A stretch of 64,000 bases of DNA from Paenibacillus lautus NBRC 15380 (GTDB lineage Bacteria > Bacillota > Bacilli > Paenibacillales > Paenibacillaceae), in contig NZ_BIMF01000022.1 of assembly GCF_004000945.1 (NCBI RefSeq), forward strand, positions 47,050 through 111,049. The letters run 5' to 3'. Of this stretch, positions 53,455-61,808 are shown in pieces (within the stretch, counting starts at the first letter, position 1; each line of letters opens with the position of its first letter). The notes beneath the pieces were generated by a model. It was not told the origin of the DNA. It saw only the letters and a list, made by a program, of their open reading frames with translations, and did not search any database. The position numbers and the translations under genes are program-made.

Positions 53455-53820
53455 TTATTGCTGACTATCGATAAAGTACCCTACATGCTGCGTATATTCG
53501 CCAAGATAGGCACCTTTAGACTTTCGACTCTCATTTATTCGGTTTAGTTCCATTCTCGCTGCCTGTCGTTTCTGCGCGAAGGCTTCATTATTCGTCTTCT
53601 CTAATTCAATGCATTCCAGTAGAATGCTCCTATCCGACTCCGTATATGAGAAGCCATTCATTTGAGACAACTGATCGATCTGCTCTCTTAGTTGGGCTTG
53701 ATCATATTGAAGAGAATGAAGCGATTCATAGTCCGCTTCATTCTCTAGATCCAAATCGCTTATCGCTCGAGTTATGTCCCTTAATTCCAACAACAAATTC
53801 TCCGCGGCGCTCGATTTCAT
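53455..53820 (-). CDS. fliT: FliT-like flagellar export chaperone
   Basis: Small, charged, helical protein (121 residues) directly after fliS, overlapping it by 4 nt. FliT proteins guard the cap protein FliD before export. Sequence similarity in the family is weak, so the name rests mainly on position, size and helical character (LLLELRDITRAISDLDLENE and a second amphipathic helix near 75-105). Confidence 0.65.
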   Translation of the reverse strand: MKSSAAENLLLELRDITRAISDLDLENEADYESLHSLQYDQAQLREQIDQLSQMNGFSYTESDRSILLECIELEKTNNEAFAQKRQAARMELNRINESRKSKGAYLGEYTQHVGYFIDSQQ

Positions 53821-54218
53821 TGAACTCCCACCTGCTCGCCATTCGAAATTAATTTCAGGGCTTCAGCCCAAGTATCTCGAAGCTCGGTAAGAAGTTGGAT
53901 GCAATCCTCTGCCGATTTAACGTCAAGCTTGACATTTGCTTCGAATAGTTTCTCATTGATATAGGTGTATAAGCTGTACAACTGCTTCGATATTTCATAC
54001 TCCATGTTTAGAGTCGATTGAAGTTCATCTATAATGTTTTGCGCTTTCACGAAATTCAAGTGCTTCCCTTCCATATCATGAATCTCTATACTCTGAACAG
54101 CCAACTTTAAATACTTTATACAACCGGTATAGAGCATTAATGTGAGTTGACCCGGCGACGAAGTTTGAATTTTCGTATGCAGATAGTTGTATTGTGCCTG
54201 TAAGTTAATTTTTCTCAC
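53817..54218 (-). CDS. fliS: flagellin export chaperone FliS
   Basis: Cytoplasmic chaperone (133 residues) that caps the C terminus of unassembled flagellin and, through FliW, tunes flagellin levels. The family start, NYLHTKIQTSSPGQLTLMLY, is clear, and the four-helix bundle length is normal. It overlaps flaG (4 nt) and fliT (4 nt), so translation is coupled along fliD-flaG-fliS-fliT. Confidence 0.93.
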   Translation of the reverse strand: MRKINLQAQYNYLHTKIQTSSPGQLTLMLYTGCIKYLKLAVQSIEIHDMEGKHLNFVKAQNIIDELQSTLNMEYEISKQLYSLYTYINEKLFEANVKLDVKSAEDCIQLLTELRDTWAEALKLISNGEQVGVQ

Positions 54219-54565
54219 CTTTTTTCGTCAATGATTGCCCCAACTGAAAGCTCCTTCAATTTCTCAACAAGATCGATAAACTTCTCAGAAGGTATTTCGT
54301 GAATGACCTCTTTGTTCTTGTCCAAAATTTGGACAATTACTTGATTCGTACTTTCATGCACTTTGAATTGAAACGAGTGTTCGGTACCTTGAGCTGCCCG
54401 GTTTGCTTTGTCAATCGCATTAACGAGGGCTTGCTCACTAACCGATAATATGGAATTCTTGCTCTTTGACTTCAACTCTTGATATTCTCCACTAACACGA
54501 ACAATTGGAACAGTTTCTTTTATCTTTGATGACTGAACTGGCTGCGCATGAGTTGTTATCTCCAT
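54215..54565 (-). CDS. flaG: FlaG family protein
   Basis: This 116-residue protein has the FlaG C-terminal domain (about 60-112; FKVHESTNQVIVQILDKNKE and IHEIPSEKFIDLVEKLKEL). FlaG proteins influence filament length. In B. subtilis (yvyC) the gene precedes fliD; here it follows fliD by 18 nt, a small rearrangement. It overlaps fliS. Confidence 0.87.
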   Translation of the reverse strand: MEITTHAQPVQSSKIKETVPIVRVSGEYQELKSKSKNSILSVSEQALVNAIDKANRAAQGTEHSFQFKVHESTNQVIVQILDKNKEVIHEIPSEKFIDLVEKLKELSVGAIIDEKR

Positions 54566-54583
54566 TCCCTCACAGCCTTCCTT

Positions 54584-55519
54584 TTATGCAAATTGTTGTG
54601 ATAACCAACTAGACTGAGCATTGCTTTGCGATATCGCCTTTTCCATTGCAGCGAACATTAGATAATAGCGATCTTCACGTTTATTAAGTTGTTCGTTTTT
54701 ACGCTCGACTTGGTTATCAATTTTGTTCATTTGAGAAATCAATCCCATGCTAGTTACATTACCACCGCTTATCTTCCTCGTAACAGAGGCGACCGCTGTG
54801 TTCATTGCATCATATGCACGTTGAAATATCCCTTTTCCTTGAGGATCAGTACCTTGTGCCGAGAACAGAGAAATAACCGCTTCCGGATTCTTCTCTACCG
54901 CTTCGCGCAGTTTGTTCTCGTCTAGGATTAGCTTGCTATTCGTTTCTGATGATGCACCAACAATGTATTTAGGCGTTGTAATTCCGATCTCACTCAATGT
55001 ATCAAATTCAGGATCAACTCCCGATACTACCGCCGAAGTCAAACCTTTCAAATCACTTAACGCACTTTTCAAAACATCATCTTTACGCAGGATCCCGCTC
55101 TTTGCTTTGGTTTCCCAGTTTTTAATATCCGTTTCGCTTAACGCCGCCTTCTCTTCGGAAGTGAGCGGTTGATAATCACGGTTCACTTTTTCTGTCAATG
55201 CCCCGCTAATGGATGAAATCGTGTCGTTATATTTGCTTACAAAGTCTTTGGCCTTGGCAATGATCTCATCCGTACTTAAACGTACCGTGTTGCCATTTCC
55301 GTCAGATTTATTCCATCCACCAGAAAACCGCAAAGAAGATACCGATTCGCGCAAGGTAGAGAACTGTAAATTGAAGCTGGTATACTTCTCGACCTTCCAC
55401 TCCATCGTCTGCTTCTTCTGTAATAGTTTGTTAACAGGGATTCGTTCAGCCTTCATGAGCTCTTTAATCATTGAATCGGTGTCTAGTCCTGAAGCTATTC
55501 CGCTAAGGCGTATTGGCAT
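54584..55519 (-). CDS. fliD: flagellar cap protein FliD, short form
   Basis: FliD forms the filament cap under which flagellin assembles. This protein has 311 residues, against about 450-550 in most relatives. The N-terminal part (1-70, SGIASGLDTDSMIKELMKAE) and the C-terminal part (about 85-311, AKAKDFVSKYNDTI onward, with the coiled tail) are good matches, but the central D2-D3 domains are missing: residues SLRFSGGWNK run almost directly into VRLSTDE. The frame is intact, so this is either a natural minimal cap or an in-frame deletion. It has its own sigma-D-type promoter. Confidence 0.88.
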   Translation of the reverse strand: MPIRLSGIASGLDTDSMIKELMKAERIPVNKLLQKKQTMEWKVEKYTSFNLQFSTLRESVSSLRFSGGWNKSDGNGNTVRLSTDEIIAKAKDFVSKYNDTISSISGALTEKVNRDYQPLTSEEKAALSETDIKNWETKAKSGILRKDDVLKSALSDLKGLTSAVVSGVDPEFDTLSEIGITTPKYIVGASSETNSKLILDENKLREAVEKNPEAVISLFSAQGTDPQGKGIFQRAYDAMNTAVASVTRKISGGNVTSMGLISQMNKIDNQVERKNEQLNKREDRYYLMFAAMEKAISQSNAQSSWLSQQFA

Positions 55520-55563
55520 ATGGATACCCCCCTCTTGTTTATTGAATTGACCTCTAACTCTAT

Positions 55564-55591
55564 ATATCGAATGAACATACTATAAAATTTA
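55564..55591 (-). promoter_or_regulatory. sigma-D-type promoter of fliD
   Basis: Minus strand TAAA (55591-55588), 16-nt spacer, TTCGATAT (55571-55564; consensus GCCGATAT), in the gap after the hag terminator. Confidence 0.5.
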
Positions 55592-55634
55592 GATTTACAT
55601 AAATATATCTGTTCTATTTATGTTCAGCCTCTTA

Positions 55635-55669
55635 CAGAAAAAGAGGTCCACAAATCTCGTGGACCTCTT
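55635..55669 (-). terminator. terminator of hag
   Basis: Minus strand AAGAGGTCCAC, 7-nt loop, GTGGACCTCTT, then TTTCTG. Confidence 0.85.
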
Positions 55670-55687
55670 CCGGTATCAAGCAGAATC

Positions 55688-56494
55688 TTAACGAAGCAAC
55701 TGCAGTACGCCTTGCGGTGCTTGATTCGCTTGTGCCAGCATTGCCGTGGAAGCTTGTTGCAGGATGTTGAATTTCGTATACTTCATCATCTCTGCAGCCA
55801 TATCCGTATCACGAACACGCGATTCTGCAGCTTGCAGGTTCTCGGCATTAACGCTTGTGTTGTTGAATGCATGCTCCAGACGGTTCTGGTAAGCCCCCAG
55901 TGTGGAACGAGCTGTGTTAACTGCTGTGATCGCAGCATCTACTACTCCACGTTCAGTTGCACCAGACGCTTGGTCAGTAATGGCACCGAATTGAAGGGCA
56001 GTAAGGTCAATACCAGACAAATCAAGAACGATTGCATCTGCGTCACTGCCAGCGCTTTGAATTGTAACATTACCAGCAGATCCGTCAAGCAGCGTAATTC
56101 CGTTGAACGAGAAGTTCGTCGCATTGCGGCTGATCTCATCGCCCAATGCTTGGTACTCGAGTTGAATAGATGCGATATCATCGGCGCTATACGTTCCGTT
56201 GGACGCTTGCGTCGCAAGTTCCTTCATACGGGTCAACATGTCGGAAACTTCGTTCATCGCACCCTCAGCCGCTTGAACCATCGAAATACCGTCTTGCGTA
56301 TTACGCATACCTTGATTCATGCCTTTGATTTGCGCGCGCATCTTTTCAGAAATCGAAAGACCTGCAGCGTCGTCAGCAGCACGGTTAATGCGGAAACCGG
56401 AAGACAATTTCTCGCTGGACTTACCTTGTTGAATGTTGTTGAAGGACAGGTTGCGGTGAGAGTTCATCGCGTTAAGATTGTGGTTAATAATCAT
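55688..56494 (-). CDS. hag: flagellin
   Basis: Filament subunit (268 residues) with the conserved N-terminal D0-D1 (IINHNLNAMNSHRNL, SSGFRINRAADDAAGLSISE) and C-terminal D1-D0 regions (LGAYQNRLEHAFNN, ILQQASTAMLAQANQ, LQLLR end). The central variable part is only about 50 residues (about 135-190), so D2-D3 are absent. The gene is monocistronic: sigma-D promoter, CsrA-controlled leader and strong terminator. Ser/Thr residues in the central part could accept O-glycans. Confidence 0.97.
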   Translation of the reverse strand: MIINHNLNAMNSHRNLSFNNIQQGKSSEKLSSGFRINRAADDAAGLSISEKMRAQIKGMNQGMRNTQDGISMVQAAEGAMNEVSDMLTRMKELATQASNGTYSADDIASIQLEYQALGDEISRNATNFSFNGITLLDGSAGNVTIQSAGSDADAIVLDLSGIDLTALQFGAITDQASGATERGVVDAAITAVNTARSTLGAYQNRLEHAFNNTSVNAENLQAAESRVRDTDMAAEMMKYTKFNILQQASTAMLAQANQAPQGVLQLLR

Positions 56495-56500
56495 TGATTA

Positions 56501-56536
56501 TTCCTCCTTGAAATATGGATTTCACATCCTTGTGAA
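56501..56536 (-). promoter_or_regulatory. CsrA-binding leader of hag
   Basis: Minus strand hairpin TTCACA-AGGA-TGTGAA (56536-56521) presents GGA in its loop, the preferred CsrA site. The Shine-Dalgarno AAGGAGGAA (56509-56501) supplies a second GGA. This is the two-site layout by which CsrA blocks flagellin translation in B. subtilis. Confidence 0.7.
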
Positions 56537-56559
56537 TTAGGCTTTTCGCCCTATAATAT

Positions 56560-56586
56560 ATATCGGAGCTATCTTAGGATTATTTA
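56560..56586 (-). promoter_or_regulatory. sigma-D promoter of hag
   Basis: Minus strand TAAA (56586-56583), 15-nt spacer, TCCGATAT (56567-56560), one base from the GCCGATAT consensus. Confidence 0.75.
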
Positions 56587-56604
56587 TAGCAAACTTCAGA
56601 TTTT

Positions 56605-56829
56605 TTATTGTTTTTTTATTGTTTTTAATAAATTTACGTTTTTCAAAGTTGCACTGGCTTCTAAATTGGTGGCCCTGACCTCTTCAGCAAGCTCTTTTCT
56701 CAAAATAGAGACATCCGCTGGCGCGCTGATCCCTAACTTTACGCTTTCTCCGTCAATGGAAGAGACAAAAATTTCAATCTCATTGTTTATTAAAATGGTT
56801 TGCCCACGCTTTCGGGAAAGTACCAGCAT
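56605..56829 (-). CDS. csrA: translational regulator CsrA
   Basis: RNA-binding homodimer (74 residues) that blocks translation of hag by covering GGA sites. MLVLSRKRGQTI at the N terminus and ISAPADVSILRKE, which carries the RNA-binding residues, are intact. Its ATG overlaps the fliW stop by one base. FliW binds CsrA and relieves repression, so the coupling keeps the pair balanced. Confidence 0.97.
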   Translation of the reverse strand: MLVLSRKRGQTILINNEIEIFVSSIDGESVKLGISAPADVSILRKELAEEVRATNLEASATLKNVNLLKTIKKQ

Positions 56830-57251
56830 TATTCTTCTCCCCCTTGTCCTTGATCATCCGCGAACAATGGACTGTTCGTCTTGTACGCTGTTTGTTCATG
56901 AAATACATGCTGTAAACCGACTTTTCTGGAAACATTAATAATGAGAGGAGCCAATAGATTAATTGTAGACGCTTGCTGGGGATCCCGGATAGTAACAATA
57001 GATAACACTAAAACTTCTTCAGGTCTTTCTGTATTCAATCTTTTCTTTAACAAATCACTTAACTGTAATTCATAGTTTTTGTACCATTGAAATGGGGGCG
57101 TGACAAGAAAAGATAATTCCGGATTTTCAATGCTATTTAAATAGGCAAACGGCGTTTCTTCTACTGCTTCCATGACAAAAGTGTCCAATTCATCAAACCC
57201 TAGAATGCTTCCTTGGAAGGAAACTTGAATCCCGTTAAACTGACTAAGCAT
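56829..57251 (-). CDS. fliW: flagellar assembly factor FliW
   Basis: FliW (140 residues) binds either flagellin or CsrA. When flagellin is secreted, FliW is freed and traps CsrA, which lets flagellin be made. The beta-barrel signature GILGFDEL-like (GSILGFDELDTFVM) and FLVTPPFQWYKNYEL are typical. AGGAGG precedes the ATG. A terminator-like hairpin stands only about 15 nt before this start. Confidence 0.93.
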   Translation of the reverse strand: MLSQFNGIQVSFQGSILGFDELDTFVMEAVEETPFAYLNSIENPELSFLVTPPFQWYKNYELQLSDLLKKRLNTERPEEVLVLSIVTIRDPQQASTINLLAPLIINVSRKVGLQHVFHEQTAYKTNSPLFADDQGQGGEE

Positions 57252-57266
57252 TTGATCGCCTCCTAT

Positions 57267-57297
57267 AAAAAAAGCTACAGCCTATAAGCTATAGCTT
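57267..57297 (-). terminator. terminator or attenuator directly before fliW
   Basis: Minus strand AAGCTATAGC, 6-nt loop, GCTGTAGCTT (one G-U), then TTTTT. The fliW Shine-Dalgarno begins within 5 nt of the T-run. Confidence 0.65.
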
Positions 57298-57301
57298 TAT
57301 T

Positions 57302-57868
57302 TTAACTATAAAAGTCATACTCATTCACCCACATACTCAGTGAATTTTTGTTTCTCATATAAATATTAGCAACAGCCGCTTCAAAGGATGCTTGGGGACG
57401 CTGCGGCGTATATTCAATTTGCGTAACTTGATCGCTCCATTGAACATCCAGTTCAGTTGGAGCGTAATGAACATCAACATTTGCAACAGAAGCTTGCCCA
57501 TTATACTCAATGGTTGACTTCTCCTGGATTCGGTCTGCCATCATATCAGCAATCTTACTTCCCGGTTTTGTAAATTGGGCTAATCGGTTCCCTTCCTCCA
57601 CAATTCGTGACACGTTGGTAAGGTACTCCTGATCCATCTGACTAAATACCATATTGCACCAGTCCAAATGATTCCCTTTCCCTAAAGCCATCCAGGCTTT
57701 TGAACTATCAACCGTCAACTTCGCTGGAGTACGTTGAATGTCCATTTTTGCCGTTTCAGTCTCGATCTTCAAATCGCCGGGGGGAGACTCGATACTTAAC
57801 TTCGCTTTACTCGTCTCTATACCGATGGAAGCATAGGTTTGGCGAATTGATAGCCTTAATAAATCCAT
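57302..57868 (-). CDS. DUF6470 family flagellar-region protein (YviE-like)
   Basis: Cytoplasmic protein of 188 residues, rich in short beta strands (IGIETSKAKLSIESPPGDLK, then IETETAKMDIQ) in its first half. B. subtilis has yviE at the same site between flgL and fliW; the function is unknown. Its position before fliW-csrA hints at a filament or export role, but nothing in the sequence shows one. Confidence 0.8.
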   Translation of the reverse strand: MDLLRLSIRQTYASIGIETSKAKLSIESPPGDLKIETETAKMDIQRTPAKLTVDSSKAWMALGKGNHLDWCNMVFSQMDQEYLTNVSRIVEEGNRLAQFTKPGSKIADMMADRIQEKSTIEYNGQASVANVDVHYAPTELDVQWSDQVTQIEYTPQRPQASFEAAVANIYMRNKNSLSMWVNEYDFYS

Positions 57869-57902
57869 CTTCCTACCCCCGTTTCTCTATATCATAATAT
57901 TA

Positions 57903-58799
57903 TTACCGAAGATAGTCTAGCAAGCTTATCTGCATGATCTTCGCGCTAGTTGCTAGTGATGCTTGATACACGCTTTCATCTTGCTTAAGCTTCATAATTG
58001 TTTCAGCGTAATCAGCATCTTCTACCTTTGCTTGCATAGCGGTTAGATTTATCTCCAGATCGCCTAATCGATTGAAGATAAGGTCCACCCTGTTTGTCTT
58101 GGCTCCAATCTCTGATCTCGCCTCGTTAATCTTTGATAAGCGGCTGGATAAGTTATCCAATTCTGTTCGAGCGGCAGCTTTATCATCGATAGTTAATGCA
58201 GCTTGAACTCTATTCAAAATACTGAATAGATTATCTGGGTCTGATGGTTCCCCAAATACATCTTGACCTGTAACGTTAATATTTAAGGTTGCCCCTTCTG
58301 TAAACTTATATGTGATTCCATGAAGATCTGTACCCTGAGTAGGTGCTAGAACTTTGTCGTATGGCGCTTGATCAGTTAACTGGCCATTAAAGATATACTT
58401 ATCGTTAAATTTACTATTGCCTAATGAAATGAGTTGCTCGTAAATTTGTTTCAGTTCAATGTTAATTGCATCTAATCCCTCTTGGGGATTAGTTCCATTG
58501 ACAGCATTAACAATTAATTCATTGGCCCTTTGAGAAATCTCATTAACTTGACCGATCACCGTATCCGTATATTCCAGCCAAGAAAGTGCCGTGTCCGCAT
58601 TTTTCTGATATTGATCATTAAACGATAACTCGCTCCGATATCTTAATGAATATGTAATCCCAACAGGATCGTCAGATGGCTTATTTAACTTCATGCCTGT
58701 AGAAAGCACATTCATGTTTCCATCCATTCTCACTAGATTCGTATTGATATTTCGCATCATTTGCAGGTTCATCATACCTGGTGTAACACGTAAAGCCAT
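57903..58799 (-). CDS. flgL: flagellar hook-filament junction protein FlgL
   Basis: HAP3 (298 residues) links hook and filament. Its ends resemble flagellin: MALRVTPGMMNLQMMRNINTN-like start, LNKPSDDPVGIT, and the C-terminal helix (AETIMKLKQDESVYQASLAT). AGGAGG precedes the ATG and the gene starts 15 nt after flgK, in the flgM-flgN-flgK-flgL-DUF6470 unit. Confidence 0.95.
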   Translation of the reverse strand: MALRVTPGMMNLQMMRNINTNLVRMDGNMNVLSTGMKLNKPSDDPVGITYSLRYRSELSFNDQYQKNADTALSWLEYTDTVIGQVNEISQRANELIVNAVNGTNPQEGLDAINIELKQIYEQLISLGNSKFNDKYIFNGQLTDQAPYDKVLAPTQGTDLHGITYKFTEGATLNINVTGQDVFGEPSDPDNLFSILNRVQAALTIDDKAAARTELDNLSSRLSKINEARSEIGAKTNRVDLIFNRLGDLEINLTAMQAKVEDADYAETIMKLKQDESVYQASLATSAKIMQISLLDYLR

Positions 58800-58814
58800 G
58801 AACTATCGCCTCCT

Positions 58815-60377
58815 CTATCTACCTACAACGCCCATGCTGTTAATGATTTTATCCAGGTTTTGATCAATTGTTGTCATAAATCGTGAAGCAGCTCCATAGG
58901 AATGCTGTAATTTGATTAAATTCGACATTTCTTCATCCAAGGAAACTCCACTTACAGATTGTCTTCTGGAATCAACCTGGTCGACTAACAGTTGGTTATT
59001 TTCTTGCTGTCTTAAAGCTTCTCGGCTCTGAACACCCATCTGCCCCATAACGGCTCGGTAATAATCATCTATTGTGCCATTTGTAATCCCATTGTTACTT
59101 GCTATGGAGCCAAATGTAAACGGACGTTCTCTAAGCTGAGACATCAATAAAGCGAGCGTATTATTCCCTTTCACTACTTCATCCCCATTAGCGCCTGCAA
59201 CAACTCTCAATGAGGAAGCAATCTTGTTAGGGTCTTGGATAATGGCATTATTAACGCTAAATGAAGCAGCCGTAATAGGCCCCCCGTCCTTGGAACTAAA
59301 GAAATCACCAGCCGCTTGAGCGGGAGAAGTAAATAAATACCCCAGTTTATGGAGTCCATTAAGACCTTTTACTGTGACTGTCGTATCTGCAGTTAAAGTT
59401 CTCGTCGTTCCACTATAAGTCACACCATTAAGCATGGTTCCTTCAGGAAGCACCGAACCAGCTGGAATCGTAATGCTAACATCGCCGTTAGCTATCGTAT
59501 TAGCCAACTCGTTTAATTGGTCCAAGTAATCCTTTACGATGCCGTCCCTAGATTTAATAATACCGAAAAGTTCTCCGCTATTCAGAGTATTACCGGCATA
59601 TGCGGTCTCTAATTGAGCAGGGGTAACGGGAACAGCTGCATCCCCTGCAACAAGTTCAAGTCCCCCAACGGTAACCCGATAGCCCGTCTCTTCCTCTACC
59701 ACAGTGACGTTAGCCATGCGAGAAAGTTCGTCGATAATGAGGTCTCTTTGATCGCGCAAATCATTTGCATTATCTCTAAAACCTTCAATTCGATTAATTT
59801 CATAATTTAGCTGAGCGATTTGAGTGGTCAGGGTATTAATATGATCTGCATTTACGCTTATCCCCTGAGTCAAATCCGCCTGCATATCAGTTATTTTCTT
59901 GCTAGTTTCGTTAAAGGCTTCTGCCATTGCTAAAGCATTTTCCCTGACGATCTTTCTTGAAGTTACGTTCTCAGGGTCTTTACTGAATTCAGACCAAGCC
60001 TTCCAAAAGTTATCGATAACCGTTGTCAACCCAGACTCAGAAGGTTCGTTAAAAATCGTTTCCAGTTTAGAGAGCGTTCCTGCTTGTACTTCCCAATCAC
60101 CAAGAGAGCGATTGGCGTTCCAGTATTGTTGATCCAAAAACTGATCTCTTACACGTTTGATATAATTAACTTCGACACCTGTGCCCAGCTGGCCAGGAGA
60201 TATCTGATTATGCATCCCTGGCATAGCCAGCGGACGTGAAGCGATCAAACCTACAACTTGCCGTGAGTAACCAGGAGTGCTGGCATTTGCTATGTTATGA
60301 CCGGTCGTGTTCATACCTGCCATCTGAGCAAAGAGGCTGCGCTTCGCAGTTTCAATCCCGTGAAATGTAGATACCAT
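58815..60377 (-). CDS. flgK: flagellar hook-associated protein FlgK
   Basis: HAP1 (520 residues), the junction protein next to the hook. The N-terminal flagellar rod/hook motif (NTTGHNIANASTPGYSRQ) and the C-terminal motif (SLDEEMSNLIKLQHSYGAAS) are both intact, with a variable centre. AAGGAG precedes the ATG. Length is typical. Confidence 0.96.
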   Translation of the reverse strand: MVSTFHGIETAKRSLFAQMAGMNTTGHNIANASTPGYSRQVVGLIASRPLAMPGMHNQISPGQLGTGVEVNYIKRVRDQFLDQQYWNANRSLGDWEVQAGTLSKLETIFNEPSESGLTTVIDNFWKAWSEFSKDPENVTSRKIVRENALAMAEAFNETSKKITDMQADLTQGISVNADHINTLTTQIAQLNYEINRIEGFRDNANDLRDQRDLIIDELSRMANVTVVEEETGYRVTVGGLELVAGDAAVPVTPAQLETAYAGNTLNSGELFGIIKSRDGIVKDYLDQLNELANTIANGDVSITIPAGSVLPEGTMLNGVTYSGTTRTLTADTTVTVKGLNGLHKLGYLFTSPAQAAGDFFSSKDGGPITAASFSVNNAIIQDPNKIASSLRVVAGANGDEVVKGNNTLALLMSQLRERPFTFGSIASNNGITNGTIDDYYRAVMGQMGVQSREALRQQENNQLLVDQVDSRRQSVSGVSLDEEMSNLIKLQHSYGAASRFMTTIDQNLDKIINSMGVVGR

Positions 60378-60403
60378 GTGTTCTCTCCTTAATAAGTGCC
60401 ACG

Positions 60404-60904
60404 CTACGCTTTGGCATCAAAAAAATTGTTTTTATTCGAAAGAGCCGGTGGAGTGTCCGTAGGCTTCTTATAGATCATTTCCTCATCCACACCAACGATT
60501 ATATTTAAAGAGAAGTCAATAAAATGCAGAGACTGCTCAAGCAACTGGGTCGTTAATTCATTCTGCTTTTTTAATATCATGGCGTTATTCAGCAAGCTAT
60601 CACGGATTTGCATAAGCTCTTGCTTTTCGTCCGGATCAAATACAAGTCGCGATAGCTCGGTTACGCTTAGACTCAATTGGGAACGTATTCCCTTTTCCTG
60701 CAAGAAAAAACTCACTTGCTCCACGCGCTGCTGTTCCAGTTCGTTCATCTGTCTTAACAACCGATTTTCAATCGTCATCAGCCGAGTCAAGTTCGACGAA
60801 TCATTATCTATGATTGCCTGTTGTTTCTCTTTACCGACATCTATCATTTCAAGATGGACATCGTTTAACTTCGTCATTGCTAAAATGACATTCTGTACAC
60901 TCAC
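60404..60904 (-). CDS. flgN: FlgN-like flagellar export chaperone
   Basis: Helical cytoplasmic protein (166 residues) expected to chaperone FlgK and FlgL. FlgN proteins diverge fast; the assignment uses the family pattern LTRLMTIENRLLRQMNELEQQR, the tail, and the position before flgK. A GTG start overlaps flgM by 4 nt. Confidence 0.85.
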   Translation of the reverse strand: MSVQNVILAMTKLNDVHLEMIDVGKEKQQAIIDNDSSNLTRLMTIENRLLRQMNELEQQRVEQVSFFLQEKGIRSQLSLSVTELSRLVFDPDEKQELMQIRDSLLNNAMILKKQNELTTQLLEQSLHFIDFSLNIIVGVDEEMIYKKPTDTPPALSNKNNFFDAKA

Positions 60905-61197
60905 TTGGACTCACCTGATTTATTGTAGGATTGAAAATACGGGAGCAATTTGTCTGCCAAACGGTCGACTGGTACTTCATATGTACCGTTGGTTACAGCT
61001 TCCTTCAAACGCTGAATTTTCTCCGCGCGATCCGGATCCTGTACTTTATTCTGTGCACTCAGTTCCATCGCCTCCGGGGAGATTGATACTTCATCCTTAC
61101 GGCGTTTCTTCTTATCGATATGCTGCATCTCCCGAGATTCAATATTCCGTTGATACGAATTGATGCCGTTCACACGTCCCGATTCGTTAATCTTCAC
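60901..61197 (-). CDS. flgM: anti-sigma-D factor FlgM
   Basis: FlgM (98 residues) holds sigma-D inactive until the hook is finished and FlgM is removed. The family motif DEVSISPEAMELS and the sigma-binding C-terminal helices (RLKEAVTNGTYEVPVDRLAD) are present. It starts with GTG, with AGGTG upstream, behind a sigma-D-type promoter, giving the expected feedback. Confidence 0.92.
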   Translation of the reverse strand: MKINESGRVNGINSYQRNIESREMQHIDKKKRRKDEVSISPEAMELSAQNKVQDPDRAEKIQRLKEAVTNGTYEVPVDRLADKLLPYFQSYNKSGESK

Positions 61198-61213
61198 GCC
61201 CTATTCACCTCAC

Positions 61214-61252
61214 TTAAAATAAAAGACCGATAAGCTTTACTAAGTTTATCGG
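61214..61252 (-). terminator. yvyF terminator overlapping the flgM promoter
   Basis: Minus strand CCGATAA, 12-nt loop, TTATCGG, then TCTTTTATTTT. The 5' arm is part of the sigma-D -10 box of flgM. Confidence 0.65.
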
Positions 61253-61272
61253 CCGGATATGAAACATTGTTA
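61246..61272 (-). promoter_or_regulatory. sigma-D promoter of the flgM operon
   Basis: Minus strand TAAC (61272-61269), 15-nt spacer, perfect GCCGATAA (61253-61246). The expected start point (about 61239) lies in the loop of the overlapping hairpin. Confidence 0.7.
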
Positions 61273-61284
61273 ATAGTTCAAAAG

Positions 61285-61695
61285 TTAGTATTTGCGCAGT
61301 TTATCGACTGCACTGTAAGTCTCTCTATCTTTTCTGGACCCAGGCTGATTTTCCTGGTCGCCAGCAGCAGCCTGCCTTAGCTCCCTCGTTAATCGCGTTC
61401 GACAGGACTCGCACATATTACTCTCACGAATCAACGTTCCGCACACCTCGCAAGGATACGCAAGGTTTGGCGCGTTCGCAATCGAGATCCGGCCTTCCTT
61501 GATGAACTTCGTAATTTGCCGCACAGATACTTCCGTAGCCTCAGACACTTCATGAATCGTTGCACCTTTTTGCTCACGAAGGAAGGCTGCGCATTTCTCA
61601 TATTCCTTCTCAATAACCTTCATGCATTCAGGACATAACTCCCGAATATTAACCGTATATAACTTGCCGCACCGAGGGCAATTCCCCAGATTCAT
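61285..61695 (-). CDS. yvyF: YvyF-like flagellar-operon zinc-finger protein
   Basis: This 136-residue protein has two zinc-binding clusters, CPRCGKLYT/LCPECMK near the N terminus and CEVCG/MCESCR near the C terminus. Between them is a helix-turn-helix-like segment (IHEVSEATEVSVRQITKFIKE). It belongs to the flagellar-operon protein group that includes B. subtilis YvyF, located between comF and flgM. A DNA- or RNA-binding role is suggested by the helix-turn-helix. The start at 61695 is preferred over 61716 because GGAGG precedes it. Confidence 0.88.
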   Translation of the reverse strand: MNLGNCPRCGKLYTVNIRELCPECMKVIEKEYEKCAAFLREQKGATIHEVSEATEVSVRQITKFIKEGRISIANAPNLAYPCEVCGTLIRESNMCESCRTRLTRELRQAAAGDQENQPGSRKDRETYSAVDKLRKY

Positions 61696-61808
61696 GCTCA
61701 ACAACCTCCATGCCACATAGAACCTTTGATACCCCTAGATTACATTATCTCAGGCCTTACGTCTATCATTCGGTAACAGAATCCACACATTTTTCCTATT
61801 TTAATCAT

